Shown here: piece after piece, positions 12,611 to 25,284 of the stretch | Layout: every line of letters begins with the position of its first letter | Position numbering within the stretch: position 1 is the stretch's first letter | Assembly: GCA_030562195.1 (NCBI GenBank) | Contig: JAUJPP010000005.1 | Location: forward strand, 40,101,106 to 40,165,105 | Origin: Nipponacmea schrenckii | Taxonomy: Eukaryota > Mollusca > Gastropoda > Lottiidae | Length of the DNA: 64,000 bases | Direction: 5' to 3' | Made by a program: the position numbers and the translations under genes | Notes under the pieces: generated by a model | Databases searched by the model: none | Told to the model about the DNA's origin: nothing | The model's input: the letters and a program-made list of their open reading frames with translations, nothing else

Positions 12611-14896
12611 GTGTCCATTTTCTTTTACCAAGATCTAATCCAAACTAAGTATGTTCATTCTGCTCTACCAAGAACTAATCTGAAATAAGTATGTCCATTC
12701 TGTATACCAAGAGCTAATCTGAACTAAGTGTATCCATTCTGTTCTACCAAAAGCTAATCTTAACTAAGTGTACCCAGTCTCTTCTACCAAAAGCTAATCT
12801 TTACTAAGTGTATCCATTCTGTTCTACCAAAAGCTAATCTGAACTAAGTGTATCCATTCTGTTCTACCAAAAGCTAATCGTAACTAAGTGTATCCAGTCT
12901 CTTCTACCAAAAACTAATCTGAACTAAGTGTATCCATTCTGTTCTACCAAAAGCTAATCTTAACTAAGTGTACCCAGTCTCTTCTACCAAAAGCTAATCT
13001 TAACTAAATGTATCCATTCGGTTCTACCAAAAGCTAATCTGAACTAAGTGTATCCATTCTGTTCTACCAAAAGCTAATCTTAACTAAGTGTATCCAGTCT
13101 CTTCTACCAAAAACTAATCTGAACTAAGTGTATCCATTCTGCTCTACCAAGAGCTTATCTGAAATAAGTATGTCCATTCTGTATACCAAGAGCTAATCTG
13201 AACTAAGTGTATCCATTCTGTTCTACCAAAAGCTAATCTTAACTAAGTGTACCCAGTCTCTTCTACCAAAAGCTAATCTTAACTAAGTGTATCCATTCTG
13301 TTCTACCAAAAGCTAATCTGAACTAAGTGTATCCATTCTGTTCTACCAAAAGCTAATCTTAACTAAGTGTATCCATTCTGTTCTACCAAAAGCTAATCTG
13401 AACTAAGTGTATCCATTCTGTTCTACCAAAAGCTAATCTTAACTAAGTGTATCCATTCTGTTCTACCAAAAGCTAATCTGAACTAAGTGTATCCATTCTG
13501 CTCTACCAAAAGCTAATCTGAACGAAGTGTATCCATTCTGTCTACCAAAAGCTAATCTAACTAAGTGTATCCATTCTTTCTACCAAAACTAATCTGAACT
13601 AAGTGTATCCATTCTTTCTACAAGAGCTAATCTGAAATAAGTATGTCCATTTTGTTACCAAGAGCTAATCTGAACTAAGTGTATCCATTCTGTTCTACCA
13701 AAAGCTCATCTAACTAAGTGTACCAGTTCTTCTACCAAATCTAATCTTAACTAAGTGTATCCATTTGTTCTACCAAAAGCTAATCTGTAACTAAGTGTAT
13801 CCATTCGTTCTACCAAAACTAATCTTGAACTAAGTGTATCCATTCTGTTCTACCAAAAGCTAATCTTAACTAAGTGTACCAGTCTCTTCTACCAAAAGCT
13901 AATCTTAACTAAGTGTATCCATTCTGTTCTACCAAAAGCTAATCTGAACTAAGTGTATCCATTCTGTCTACCAAAAGCTAATCTGAACTAAGTGTGTCCA
14001 TTCTGTTTCTACCAAAAGCTAATCTGAACTAAGTGTATCCATTCTGTTCTACCAAAAGCTAATCTGAACTAAGTGTGTCCATTCTTTCTACCAAGAGCTA
14101 ATCTGAACTAAGTGTATCCATTCTGTTCTACCAAAAGCTAATCTTAACTAAGTGTATCCATTCTGTTCTACCAAAAGCTAATCTAACTAAGTGTATCCAT
14201 TCTGTTCTACCAAAAGCTAATCTGAACTAAGTGTATCCATTCTGTTCTACCAAAAGCTAATCTTAACTAAGTGTATCCATTCTGTTCTACCAAAAGCTAA
14301 TCTGAACTAAGTGTATCCATTCTGTTCTACCAAAAGCTAATCTGAACTAAGTGTATCCATTCTGTTCTACCAAAAGCTAATCTTAACTAAGTGTATCCAG
14401 TTCTCTTCTACCAAAAAGCTAATCTGAACTAAGTGTATCCATTCTGCTCTCCCAAAAGAGCTTATCTAAAACTAAGTGTGTCCATTCTGTCTACCAAAAG
14501 CTAATCTGAACTAAGTGTATCCATTCTGCTCTACCAAAAGCTAATCTGAACTAAGTGTATCCATTCTGCTCTACAAAAAGCTAATCTGAACTAAGTGTAT
14601 CCATTCTGTTCTACCAAAAGCTAATCTGAACTAAGTGTGTCCATTCTTTCTTATCAAGAGCTAATCTGAACTAAGTGTGTACATTTTGCTCTACCAAAAG
14701 CTAATCTGAACTAAGTGTATCCATTCTGTTCTACCAAAAGCTAATCTGAACTAAGTGTGTACATTCTGCTCTACCAAGAGCTAATCTGAACTAAGTATCT
14801 CCATTTTCTTCTACCAAGATCTAATCTGAACTAAGTGTATCCATTATGTTCTACCAAGAGCTAATCTGAACTAAGTATGTCCATTTTGTGCTACTA
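12611..14896. repeat. 40-bp minisatellite with higher-order repeats, about 57 units
   Basis: The unit is TCTGTTCTACCAAAAGCTAA followed by TCTGAACTAAGTGTATCCAT. Period 40 is read directly from 12721 onward. Unit variants are ordered: a five-unit block (200 bp) with variants marked ACCCAGTCTC, TATCCAGTCTC and GAACTAAG occurs at 12721-12920 and again at 12921-13120. The rare pair GAAATAAGTATGTCC plus GTATACCAAGAGC recurs about 479 bases apart (12681 and 13160). Deletions of one to three bases cluster at about 13530-13830. Period 40 is not a multiple of three, and no long open frame exists, unlike in the 45- and 30-bp arrays. Confidence 0.96.
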
Positions 14897-14897
14897 G

Positions 14898-14958
14898 AAC
14901 CAACTGGATCGACTATAAACCTAAGTTGTTATCCTTGTAAAATATAATTATTTCAGTC
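14898..14958 (+). mobile_element. SINE-B 3' tail fragment
   Basis: The sequence AACCTAAGTTGTTATCCTTG followed by TAAAATATAATTATTTC is the reverse complement of the conserved tail end of the SINE-B copies at 46100 and 63599. It abuts the end of the 40-bp array. Confidence 0.65.
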
Positions 14959-17004
14959 GTCAGAATATGTGACTAATCTATTTATGGTGGTTGTTAGAAT
15001 TCGGACCGATCCAATGAGACGTTGTGTGAGTGGTCAGCTGACCTAAATTCTATTCAGGTGCGGGTGCTAATTCTCCTCTGTCACACTAACGACAAACGTG
15101 TCACATTGTCAAGGGTAACAGACTTTCCAGGTCAACTGTTAGTCCTACATTAATTGTTATCTTCAAGCAATTTAATCGGTGCCTTATTTATAGCTGAAGT
15201 ACTAAAGTGTCGTTTGGTAAAGTTAATCAACACAAAAATTGGCGAAACATCTATTTAGAGAAGGATTATGTTAATTTGGGCGGAAATCAGTAAGAGATGA
15301 CCAATTAAAACCGTGATTATCTACAGATTCTTACCTTTGACCCACTGAGAAAAGTCAAAACCGTTTGAAACAAGGGCGACAACTTTAGAAATTAGGTCAA
15401 CGATCCATTAAGAATCTTGACTAACGACCACCAAGTTTATCAAAGGTGTTTTAAGTCTTTAAATAGTATTTCAAAACGGGTTAAGTTTTTTATCCACCTT
15501 AAATGATGAGCTGAAAAACGTTTTTCATCCTGACAGTATTTCGGACCGCCCTTGTTATAGAGCCTACTCCAAAGGTGGGTAACTTATGACTTAAACTATT
15601 TCAGTCGAGTTTCTGAAGCTTCTGAAGATGTTAAAGAGATTGTAAAGAGGTTTTCTAAACTTAGTATGTGTTTCAGAGATCCTGGTAGCATCGATTTGTA
15701 CAATTCCAGTATTCAGTCTGATGTCTGTGGTTCCTGCAATTTAAGAGGTAATTATCCATGTGAACGTTGGTGAAAGTTGTGTAATAAATCGCATGGTAAG
15801 AACCATAGATATCTTACTAAATTTTACAAGGTTATCGATACTATCATTGGTCCTATAAACCTACAAAGACCTTAAACCTTCTTGCATGTTCTTAAAGCGT
15901 TTATTCTCACTATAACAGTCACTATTAAGATTTGGAACTTCGATATAATAAAAATGGTACATTCTGACTTGAAAGAAGTTCTGTTGGAGGGTATACGGCT
16001 TCATATGAAATACAACAACAGTTTGAATGAGGGTAACAAAGTAAGGGGTTTGGTTCATTCAATGTATTTTAAAAATCAAAACAAAATGTTATTGCGTTTA
16101 GTATCAAATTAAGTGTATATTAATGTATTAAAAAGTCATTACTGCAAAGTTTTGCCTTATGAGCCCGACCTTGGGACTCGTCGAGACGTATCGAACATAA
16201 CTCCGAGCTTGAAGCGTCATTAGTTACGCACTAGATCAACATGGGTGGGGTACCAAATCCCAGCAGGGTGCACGCGCAGTAAATTGTTGAATTCAAATGA
16301 ACAAATTTTTCTCTGAATAGGAATTTTTCAGGTCCAATAATTCCATTGCTTAAAACTGTTTTAATATTCAAACAAACAAGTAAGTTTTTGTATTCTAGAT
16401 CATTTACCTTGAGGAAGAATTAAAGGTACACTATTGGGTTAAAGAAGATTGTCAATGCCGTTTAGAGTTCAACTGACCAGTGCGGCGGATAATAATCTTT
16501 CTTTAATTTCCTACTGTCAAGGAGACTGAGCCTCGTTTAATACGAGTAGCACCATCCCAATAACCGGACGCTGAATTTATTCAATCCCCTAACAGTTCGT
16601 GCCTTGATTTTAATCATCAGAAACCGAATACTAATAGAGGGAGAGGGCCTTACCAACAACTGACTCTATTTCAAACTCGATAATTAACTCTTCCTGCTTT
16701 CAGGGGAAATATTTCTTCTTTGAAATAAATTTGAATAGCTACAGGTTCGCCTTCAAATACCTTCTTGTTTTGCTTCTTGTTTATAACATGTAAGCCATAT
16801 AGTATATCGACGTTTTTGCTTGATAATACTATACACCTTTTATAATGCAATAATGATCGTGGGATAAAAGGTAAAAAGGGTTTCACTTTCACACAGAGCT
16901 TTATTTGTATGGTTTTTAGGGAAAACACGGCCAATTTTAGTTGTTATCAAATGTCGCAAATAATTCTTAGAATTGGGTTGCCCTTCGAGATTTTATATTG
17001 GAAA
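14959..17004. other. Non-genic stretch
   Basis: No gene recognised. Open frames of 65 to 87 codons (15861-16112 on both strands, 16671-16934 minus) show no family features. The overlapping frames on opposite strands suggest chance. Confidence 0.55.
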
Positions 17005-17235
17005 AGAAAGAAAGAAACAACTTTTAAAATGATAACAACTTAGGTTCACAATTCCGTCGTGGCAGGGATCCTTTCTACCAGCTGGTCCTTGGCCAAACCT
17101 CTTGGCATTGACTTTTCCCGGATTATCCATACATATTTACAGCTGGGTGACCTTGAATTATGAGTGATGAAGACATATTCAAGGTCGTCGGACTTTCACA
17201 CACCGATTGAGATTAGAACGCACGTCCGAAGAGGT
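17005..17235 (-). mobile_element. SINE-B copy, head truncated
   Basis: It shares long blocks with 63599-63890: GATAACAACTTAGGTTCACA, AGGGATCCTTTCTACCAGCT, GGTCC/CTTGGCCAAACCTC, GGATTATCC, and GAGATTAGAACGCACGTCCG near the head. The last block, read on the minus strand, is a degenerate pol III B box (CGTTCTAATCTC). The tRNA-like A-box side is absent, so the copy is truncated at its 5' end. Confidence 0.75.
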
Positions 17236-19862
17236 TTGAATTATTTTGAAACAAAGTTGACTTGCATGGTAAATATATAAGGCTGATTTATACTCTTAAC
17301 AGCGATTCTAAAAGCTACAGCTGAACTCTATCAGCTGGGAAAACCAAATCATGTCCACATTATTTTTTAGTCGTATATGAGTAAAAGTACACAATTAAAG
17401 AAACAAAACAATGTTTATCTTTATTTAAAATAGCCTTAAGTCATACTTATAGTCAGAAATAGGAAAACATATATATACCATTATACTCAAATCCAAATAT
17501 GTCCTCTTTTTCTATTAATGATATATTGAGTACTGTTTTATTGACAGTATGACGTCATAGGTGTGAAATATGATTGAAAACCCTTCAGGTTGCAGACGAT
17601 TTCCGTAAATTTTGAATTGATTAAAATGAGTTCTGATGGATAAAATTTACTCTATTCAAGATTTCAACAATATTATTTTTACATGTTTCAAAAGAAATGT
17701 CAGTGTTATATACTTTCGTCAATATCTGTTACATATATAAGTTTTAAACGATACTTGAAGTCACCCCTCAATGAAAATTATCAAAATTAGGGATGCTGAT
17801 CAGTAGGCTACCTCCATTCGTCAATGATCGGCTGTTTCCGTAAAGTTCAATCTGTGCAGCTCAACTTTCACGTTTGGCCGTTTTGGCTGAATCATGGACT
17901 GTTTGACGATTGCCAGACTAGATTTTACTAGATTTGTTTACCAAACATACCCAGTACCCAGTGTGACGGAAGGTCGGAATTATGTCATTCGATATAGATT
18001 TATTAATGTAAACAGAATATATTTCCTTATTGGAATAACTGATGATATAATTCAGGAAGGGAGCTGAAATCATGATACCAACATTATTGATAATTATACA
18101 ACAAACTTTTAATGGTCAAGGTCGTACATTGTCCGCGACTACAGATTGTTGCTAATATTATTACTGGGCTAATGGAGGCAGACATTCTGGAGCAACTGAT
18201 GTTCAATAAGACACGGGATTTACTGTTGCTATGTAAAGAATAAAGAAAAAACAATCTGTTGATTTTAATATTTAATGGATTATAGCCCCGAACTCTATTC
18301 AGTTTCTGGCTTAATACAGTAAACAGTTTCAGTGTTTTAACTAACCAGTATTAGCCAAACTTAATTAAAGTAAAGGTGATCAACACATCTTATTGGCTGA
18401 TTAAAATTTAAATTTTTCATAAAGTTCAGATAAAGTCAACCAGACCTTCTTGAGTGTCAGTCTAACAATTGATAGAGTAGTAATATTTCATTAATAATGG
18501 GGTAGTGAAAATAACATATTATTATATGCTATAAATATATATTATTTAACTTGTACATGGGGTCTCGGTTTATTGCCCGACACGACCGATTTCGTTCTGT
18601 ACCACCGACAGTCACAATTGGAAATTCATATGGTACTCATCTCTATTTAAGTGGCCAGACCTTATCAATTATTTGAAGAAGTACTAATTGCTAGTGTTAC
18701 CTAATCAAAGCTTTCATATATATCCCTGACTATATAACAGTCTAATTCATGGCATCCTGGTAATATGCAGGTGCATTTCGAACCAAACTTGACCCCGAGT
18801 TACCGAGTGCATTCAATTATTGGATTATGGCTATAGGATATCTGTAACGATGAGCCTAACGCCATTAACAGGGGTTATATCATCAGATGTTCTAATAGCA
18901 CCAGCTTTCTAACAGCCAGGGTTTGATGGTTTAGTAGATACAAATTAACGTCCACCATACCATCATCACCTTCAACCCATTAGTTTCAATCCCCTTTCCC
19001 AACCACCCTTCCCTCTCTGCCTAGCGGTTTTGTAAGATTTTTTAGAAGTCATTTGAACTCTTTTTAGAGCCTTTCTGGACTCAAATTATAATCAGTATAA
19101 TATGCCAGAATAAAAGGTGCCTAATTATCCCCCGAAAATTCAAAAAATAACACTTTGTCTGTATTTATCACAGTTGAAACCTCTGCTATGTGCTGTGGAA
19201 GGCTGGAACTCGATTTATCGTCAGAATGGCTAAACACACTTTCTCTCCACTGTAAATTGCAGAAAAAAAAGTAAAGCATTAGCCTATATCATTAAATCGA
19301 TTTTTATTCTTTAAGGAATAAAACTATAGATGAATTGTTCACTTGCTGACCGAGAAATATTACAGAGATAAAAGATAAGAGTACCATTTGCCGCATGATA
19401 TACCAAATAGCATAAATTATAATACTATATCTCAATAACGCTTAATAATTAAAATATCGTTGATAACAACAAGTATGACGTCAGAGTACATGAATGACAT
19501 AGTAACCAATTAACAGAGCGGATCGAGTTTGTTTTGATACTATAAATAGTTTAAAATATCACGATGTAACAGGTTTAATTGATCATAATAGAGGTATAAT
19601 ATTTTGAATGATTGCAGTTTTTTTATTTTTGATATAACACGTACAGCCTCGGTTTGACGTCATCAATATGACACCATCAATTGGATATTCCTGCTTGAAC
19701 ATAACTGAATAGTGTAAAAAAATAAAATTAGGTTGACATCTTCGATCATTTCACAATAGGTCTAATCCAGCTCATGCTGTAAATAGCAATATCGGAAATT
19801 GCAATGACGGTGTATGACAGTCAAGACGGTATATAGATTTACATCACGTGTCGCTCTTTGAA
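17236..19862. other. Non-genic stretch
   Basis: No gene or repeat recognised over 2.6 kb. TGACGTCA octamers occur at about 17549, 19476 and 19655. Confidence 0.55.
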
Positions 19863-20100
19863 AATGAATGAATGAATGAATGAATGGGTTTTCATGTCCT
19901 ACTTTTCTGCACCTTTGGGCATCATGAAGACGGGCAAATCCATGCAGTGTGCAATGAGGGAAATTGTACAAGAACAAGAGCCTAATTCTACTGTTTATGA
20001 TTGCAATGATAGAAAGATCTTTAATGTGAACAGTTCATTGTCCCATACAAACGACTGGATGCTGTTTATATGTCAGTCAAACCTCATCGCTGAAAAAACC
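19863..20100 (-). mobile_element. SINE-A copy, diverged
   Basis: From the tail at the left (six ATGA-type repeats, then a degenerate GGGTTTTCATGTCCTAC) it runs through CTTTTCTGCACCTTTGGGC, GAAGACGGGCAAATCCATGC, AGTGTGCAATGAGGGAAATT and ATTGTCCCATACAAACGACT to TATGTCAGTCAAACCTCATC. The order is the same as in the 24939 copy, with more substitutions and no tRNA-like head. An 86-codon frame inside it is a by-product. Confidence 0.85.
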
Positions 20101-20773
20101 GTGTTGAGAAATCCAAAGGTAGCTTTCAGAAAATAATCGAAATGACTTTAAGGTTTCTACGTAATGCCTTTGAATAATATAAAATTTATATACATATTTC
20201 TTTGCAAGAATATCGGCCACATTGAAATAAGAGCATGCATGAACGATATAAGAAGATATTAAACTTGACAGCTTCCAAGCATTCCAAACACGTGCAGACC
20301 CATTTAGCGCATTAAAGATTAAAATTACCTCATAAATATGCATGAACTACCAAAAATATCTTACAAGTGAAGCAAATAAGAATATAAAATTTCGGATTCC
20401 TATATTTACTACGTCCCAATAGGCAGACATTTATCTTCAAGTAGACTTCGTAATTTCAATAAATACGAGAATTTATCCACATTAGAATTTTAAATTCTTT
20501 ACCTCCGGGCATAAGTCAACGTCCGGGTTAGTTTGACATAGACTTGTTCAACTCGCAGTCTGATACATCGGTAGGTTGTCAGGTGTTATATATTGGTGTT
20601 TCCGTTCTAATCTGCACCTTGTACATTCTGGTTTCCTTGGTAAAGAAATGCAGGTAATGAACCGCGGAAACGATAACATTGCCGGCGAATTTGGCAACCA
20701 TAGTGAGCACAAATTAAACAAGATAATATATTTTAATGAGCTTTCTCCCCATTTTCAATTGGGAGTAAAGGTT

Positions 20774-20800
20774 GTAACTTTGTACTAATGACAAAGTTAC
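20774..20800. repeat. Perfect 10-bp inverted repeat
   Basis: Arms GTAACTTTGT and ACAAAGTTAC are separated by seven bases (ACTAATG). There is no T-run next to a coding gene, so I do not call it a terminator. Confidence 0.6.
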
Positions 20801-21315
20801 GAAAGCACAGGCACAGGACTTATAAGTTTAATGTTCCTTTTGCTAAATAAATAAAATGTGTGTTAGCAATTAAGTGATTAGGGTGATTGAAAAGTAACAA
20901 GTTACTATCCAATATAAGACTTGTACATGATAAAAATCATTGATTGAAAAAATTACGATGCTAATATGCAATGAAATAAACGTATAAATCTTCTTGGACC
21001 TAATAAAGGAATTCACAAATAAATAACTAAAACATTACTGAAACAGTTGTCTGTCATAAAATTTTCTGGAATAATAAAGAAGAAAAAAAGCGATTAATGG
21101 CTATATTGTTTCATACTGTTATATAAAAATTGATATATTTTTTTATGAATCTGTTACATCAAACAGAAACTATTGTCATGAGAGATTAAGACTGTGTTAA
21201 TTTCGGCAATCTACCATGGACAAGGATGTCATTTAGATTTTTATTTCTTTTGTAGGCAATGACTAAATCATTATTAAAGACAGTGGGAAATTTCGGGTAG
21301 ATAAAGCTATACGGT

Positions 21316-21329
21316 GGGGGGGGGGGGGG
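21316..21329 (+). repeat. Poly(G) tract, 14 bases
   Basis: Uninterrupted G run preceded by GGT. Another of 11 G lies at 21547-21557. Confidence 0.8.
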
Positions 21330-21969
21330 TATTTCTAACCTATTTTCCTAACAGAGGTATTAAGGTTACATCATAAGCTCTTCGAAGAAACAAACAAATG
21401 AGTTATACGATAGTGGAGGTCGTGAATGGTTTCGTCGTTAATAGTGGTCATGGGTTATAAACTCCGTTCGTGTATGAAGGTCAGATTACTAGTACCTTGA
21501 CAATCTGAATTAAAAACGCAGACGGATTTTAGAACTGGTGTATTTTGGGGGGGGGGGTGCACAATATAAGACTCAAATATTTGCAACTTTTCAAATTTGT
21601 ATATAGATGGTCATTGTTACTGTTACAATCTGGAGTTCTGCGGACAAGGTCATTAGTTCCTTATCATCTCGAAGCTTTAACATGATATAATACTCTTATA
21701 GGCATTTTCATTATATTTGGCTATGTATTGCATACACGTGAGCATCACGTGTTTTAAGACCCACCCATTGGGAATACATTGGAAACTGTCTAGATAGATA
21801 AAACGATTTATAGTAAATAAGAATAAGTTACCTACTAGATTATAATTACAGTCTATTGCTCTATAGAGACATTATTATGTCTGGCAATATACTATACAGA
21901 CAAACTTGTCAGTCCGTATCAATCAAACTGATGTATTTAAAAGGCGTGGTCCTCTGTCTGAGAGAAGAG

Positions 21970-22145
21970 ATGTAAATGGGGTTGTATTGAGACAATGAAG
22001 ACTGGAAACGCCCTGCAGAGCGCAAGGTCGAGTCGATCTTCGAACCACTTGATAAATGCGATCAGTGATTTCTAAGGACTTTTCTTCTATTTTTCTTCGA
22101 TATCCAACTGTCAAGGGTATCTCTAACGCTGACAGTCTTTGACAA
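21970..22145 (-). mobile_element. SINE-A copy, strongly diverged
   Basis: Two blocks line up in the right order and spacing with SINE-A: AATGAAGACTGGAAACGCCC/TGCAGAGCGCAA, and TCGATATCCAACTGTCAAGG/GTATCTCTAACGCTGACAGTC. The segment between them is poorly conserved. Confidence 0.5.
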
Positions 22146-23109
22146 CAGGAAAACAGCAGATATCATCTTCGCATGTTTGTAATAGCTTGTCATGTGAATA
22201 TTGGGAGATATTGGTCCGGACGAAATGAAGATATGGTTTCCGGACGCCTGTAATAGTGATCGTGAACAGGACTGTCAGGCCGGACTTAGCGCCGTGTCTA
22301 TTGCAACCCTTACGTGGGTTATGATATTTAGTATGCTGTATATTAAGATATATGAATATCAAAGTGCTGGGATTACAGCTTGATACTGTTAGTAATTATT
22401 CATTCTCTCTCGTCTCTAGAGGGTCACCCCAGTCTTTATATAATAACAGATAATTATGTACATATTACTTCGTTATTTTCATATTAACCCCTATTGCATC
22501 GTTCAGTTGTTCAGACAGATAATCTTGGCTCTTACTATTCAGGAGACAGTGTTATATACCATAGCATTAATCCCCAGTGTGGTATAACTGACAAGATAAA
22601 TGACCATCAGAAACGTTGATCTGCGTGTAACGACAGTGAACTGTAAGGTACAGGTTGCCACTGCCACTAGGAACGTTAATCTGCGTGTAACAGTGGACTG
22701 TTGGCCTGGGTTCTCGCTATTTGCCATCAACCAGAAAGATATTTTTTAGACTCTCGCTATTTTGCAAACATTATTTGGTTTTATTTCATGTTATTGACCT
22801 TTGCTGAAAGCTATTTGACAAGGCAGAACGGCCATTAGTTCTGTATGCCCACTTAACGACAGTGGTGGGACTCTTGAGGATATCAGTAAAATACGATTTC
22901 CATGGGTTCTTTAAAGTCGTAACTAAATGTAACTGTTCCAGTGTTTCAACAGAATCACAATCTGAACGTCCATCTGTACTCTCTCTGTAAACGCATAACG
23001 AAGTTTGCTGGCAAGTGTAACTGTATGTATATTATTGGGCCCAAATGATTCAGATTTCAATTGTTTCTAGTGTTTCCTCAGAAGTAGAAAATCCATCAAG
23101 ACTCTTTGA
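22146..23109. other. Non-genic stretch with one local duplication
   Basis: No gene supported. A 60-codon plus frame at 22201-22383 (starting MGDIGPDEMKIWFPDACNSD, with a hydrophobic C-terminal half) is the least chance-like small frame here. It has no recognisable domain and no clear splice context. Confidence 0.45.
22605..22710 (+). repeat. 59-bp direct duplication
   Basis: The word AACGTTGATCTGCGTGTAAC (near 22613) recurs as AACGTTAATCTGCGTGTAAC 59 bases later, each followed by an AGTG/GACTGT block. Confidence 0.7.
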
Positions 23110-23255
23110 GAATGAAATGAATGGAGTTTTACGTCCTGCTTTTTTGTACCTTATGGGCTAATGAACACGGGCAACGCCATGCAGTGTGCAATGAGGGAAA
23201 TTTACCCAGGACAGCGGGATTAGCCTACTCTTTTTGCAATTTTTTAAAATCAAAG
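23110..23255 (-). mobile_element. SINE-A 3' half
   Basis: Reads AATGAAATGAATGGAGTTTT, ACGTCCTGC, ACCTTATGGGCTAATGAACA, CGGGCAACGCCATGCAGTGT, GCAATGAGGGAAATTTACCC, AGGACAGCGGGATTAGCCTA. This is the 3' half of SINE-A in minus orientation. It ends abruptly near CTCTTTTTGCAATTTTTT. The 121-codon frame starting here is half element and half flank. Confidence 0.9.
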
Positions 23256-24604
23256 CCAAGCATATACGTTGTTAAATATATCACATTCAAATTTACTTCC
23301 CGTGTATTATCGAAGCTTTACCACAATAACTGCTCTAAATTTGTTTGGCTTCGGATATTACAATCAAGATATAAGACGTTTGTAATGAAGATGGCGATGG
23401 CTTTGCCGTTTTCTATTTCCTTGACTCAGCTCAAGCGTTTCAATATTAGTAGAGTCAATGGGTCTAACTCGTCCTTTTATCTTTGAGATCTAGGTTACTG
23501 TGCTTCCAAATTTCGATAACTCACAAAGAAAACCATTTTGTGATAGAATCTGATAGATTCTGATTTTCGTAGACTTTTAAGTGATCAATATCGTCTGCTC
23601 ACGTGTTTTGATTCTCATCAATGATTATCTATAGATATATAATCGCGTCTACCGTCTATCTTTCTATATAGGCCAATCGAGTCTACTAACGTCTGTTTCT
23701 AGTAAGGTCATTCCGTCTGCTACTTCAAGATTGGACGACTGCCAAATATAGGATTAATCATTCAGACCTAGTTTAGTTCCAAAATTCGCGCCAGATTTAG
23801 GAATCAGACGAGAGGGAAGTGTTTTGTTTGCAGCTTCTCGTCTAGCCTAAACCGATACTGATAGGTTTTGGCGGGAAAGCAAGGCACGTCATTGCAGGTT
23901 TTGGCATCGAGTGTACGGGTTGTATTTTCTTGTTAGGCGATGGCATCTGTGTGGTGTTCGAGATGCAATATTTGTGATATATCTACAACAAAATATTTTG
24001 AAATCCTTAATAAGGATTTTGACATTCCTCACCCGTTTCTAGTCTTGACAAATGACAACATGCCTCCGGGTTAACATGGTCTTATCAACCCCAACCATTA
24101 TAGTGACTTTGCGTTGTGCATTCGTCTAACAAGATTATTACCTTTCTCTTATCAACGTATCATAGCTGCAGTCTTAGCCTAACTGCTACCCTACCCCCAC
24201 CCCCATACTGAGTCCCAACAACTAAGCCTGTCACACCTATTGGTCTCTCAGCCACACCCAAATTTTAAAATTTAAAGCCAATGCTGTGAACTTCAAGATA
24301 ACTACGTTGTAGCTAGTGCGTTTATATTGATCAAATGCAATTCCCATTCTTTTATTCCAGTTTCTTCCAGTCGGTGAAGCAGGTATAGAAAACACAGGAC
24401 GTATAACATTTGTTTGTATTTTATTTCAGGTGATAATAGAATGACCTTGAGTCAGACTTCCGTCCTGACGAATTTAAGATATAGTATTTAACCACCAAAC
24501 GAGAAGTGGGGTGTGTGGGAGTGAACACTGAATCATTTTATTATAGAAACCACACAACATCATTAGTCATTAATACCTTCAAACCTCGTCAATATTTACC
24601 ACTA
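23256..24604. other. Non-genic stretch
   Basis: No gene recognised. A TTTATTTCAG at about 24420 resembles a splice acceptor, but no exon-like frame follows. Confidence 0.5.
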
Positions 24605-24755
24605 GTACGGATGTCGAGGCCCTGTGTGCTACAGAATATGGACGTTAAAACTCCATTGGAATCATTTAAGAGTTTACCACAGCACTCGCCGTCTCCATTA
24701 GCCCATAAGGTGCAGAAAAATAGGACGTAAAGCTCCATTCATTTCATTTTATTCT
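24605..24755 (+). mobile_element. SINE-A copy with internal deletion
   Basis: In plus orientation it has GAGGCCCTGTGTGCTACAGA, a deletion, then TTAGCCCATAAGGTGCAGAA and AATAGGACGTAAAGCTCCAT followed by TCATTTCATTTT. It lies about 170 bases from the full copy at 24939 in the opposite orientation, so the pair could pair as an inverted repeat. Confidence 0.8.
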
Positions 24756-24922
24756 CACTGCACTCGGCAATCCCTCCAGTTTCCATCTGAAATAACGCTC
24801 TCTTAACTTATAGTACAAGTCACTTTGGAATAGCAGTTCTGTATCGGGTGGCACCGACATGGGTCAGAATGCTTTATCAGTATCCTTTTATAATTAATGC
24901 AGTTAAAGATATTCTTCCGCTT

Positions 24923-24938
24923 CAAATGAACACAGGAA
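24923..24938 (+). repeat. Left target-site duplication of the SINE-A insertion
   Basis: CAAATGAACACAGGAA, identical to 25285-25300. The two copies directly bound the element. Confidence 0.9.
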
Positions 24939-25284
24939 ATGAAATGGAATGAGGTTTACGTCCTAAATTTCTGCAACTTATGGGCTAATGAAGACGGGCA
25001 ACGTCATGCAGTGTGCTATGAGGGGAAATTTTGCCAGGACAGCGGCATTAGCCTGCTCCTTCTCGATTTCCAACTGTCAAGGGATCTTTAACGTAGTCTG
25101 TAGCACACGAGACCTCGGTTTATTGTCACATACGAACGACTGGACGCCTTTTCCATGTCAGTCCCTCCGACCTGCATCACTGACACGAGGAAACCCGGCT
25201 GAAAAAAACGACCCTTGCCGGGATTTAACCCCGAACCTTCAGGTTAGCGAGCAAGCATCTTACTCACTGAGCCGCCACGGCTCC
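24939..25284 (-). mobile_element. SINE-A, near full length, tRNA-derived
   Basis: This is the reference copy. Read on the minus strand it starts GGAGCCGTGGCGGCTCAGTG at 25284. A pol III A-box-like word (GGCTCAGTGAGTAAGATGC) follows, and about 43 bases later a B-box-like word (GGTTCGGGGTTAAATCCC), the spacing expected of a tRNA head. A tRNA-unrelated body follows, with CGGCTGAAAAA-type, CGGAGGGACTGACATGG and CCTTGACAGTTGGAAATCGA-like stretches (the plus text has the complements). The element ends in a tail with TAAACCTCATTCCATTTCAT. It is 346 bp, bounded by perfect 16-bp direct repeats, which shows target-primed insertion. SINEs are copied by a partner LINE in trans; the partner is not visible here. 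I cannot name the family. A 107-codon plus frame inside is a by-product. Confidence 0.93.

Larger units (their letters stand above)
20101..21969. other. Non-genic stretch
   Basis: No gene recognised. Contains a perfect hairpin (20774-20800) and two poly(G) runs (21316-21329 and 21547-21557), listed separately. Confidence 0.55.

Noticed and set aside
19876..20136. 86-codon plus frame
   Set aside because: It lies within a minus-orientation SINE-A copy and its flank.
20774..20800. Hairpin as a transcription terminator
   Set aside because: There is no adjacent gene and no U-run; bacterial-style terminators do not apply in this context.
24939..25284. A functional tRNA gene at the SINE-A head
   Set aside because: The boxes are present, but the sequence runs into a non-tRNA body with a tail and target duplications, so it is a SINE and not a tRNA gene.
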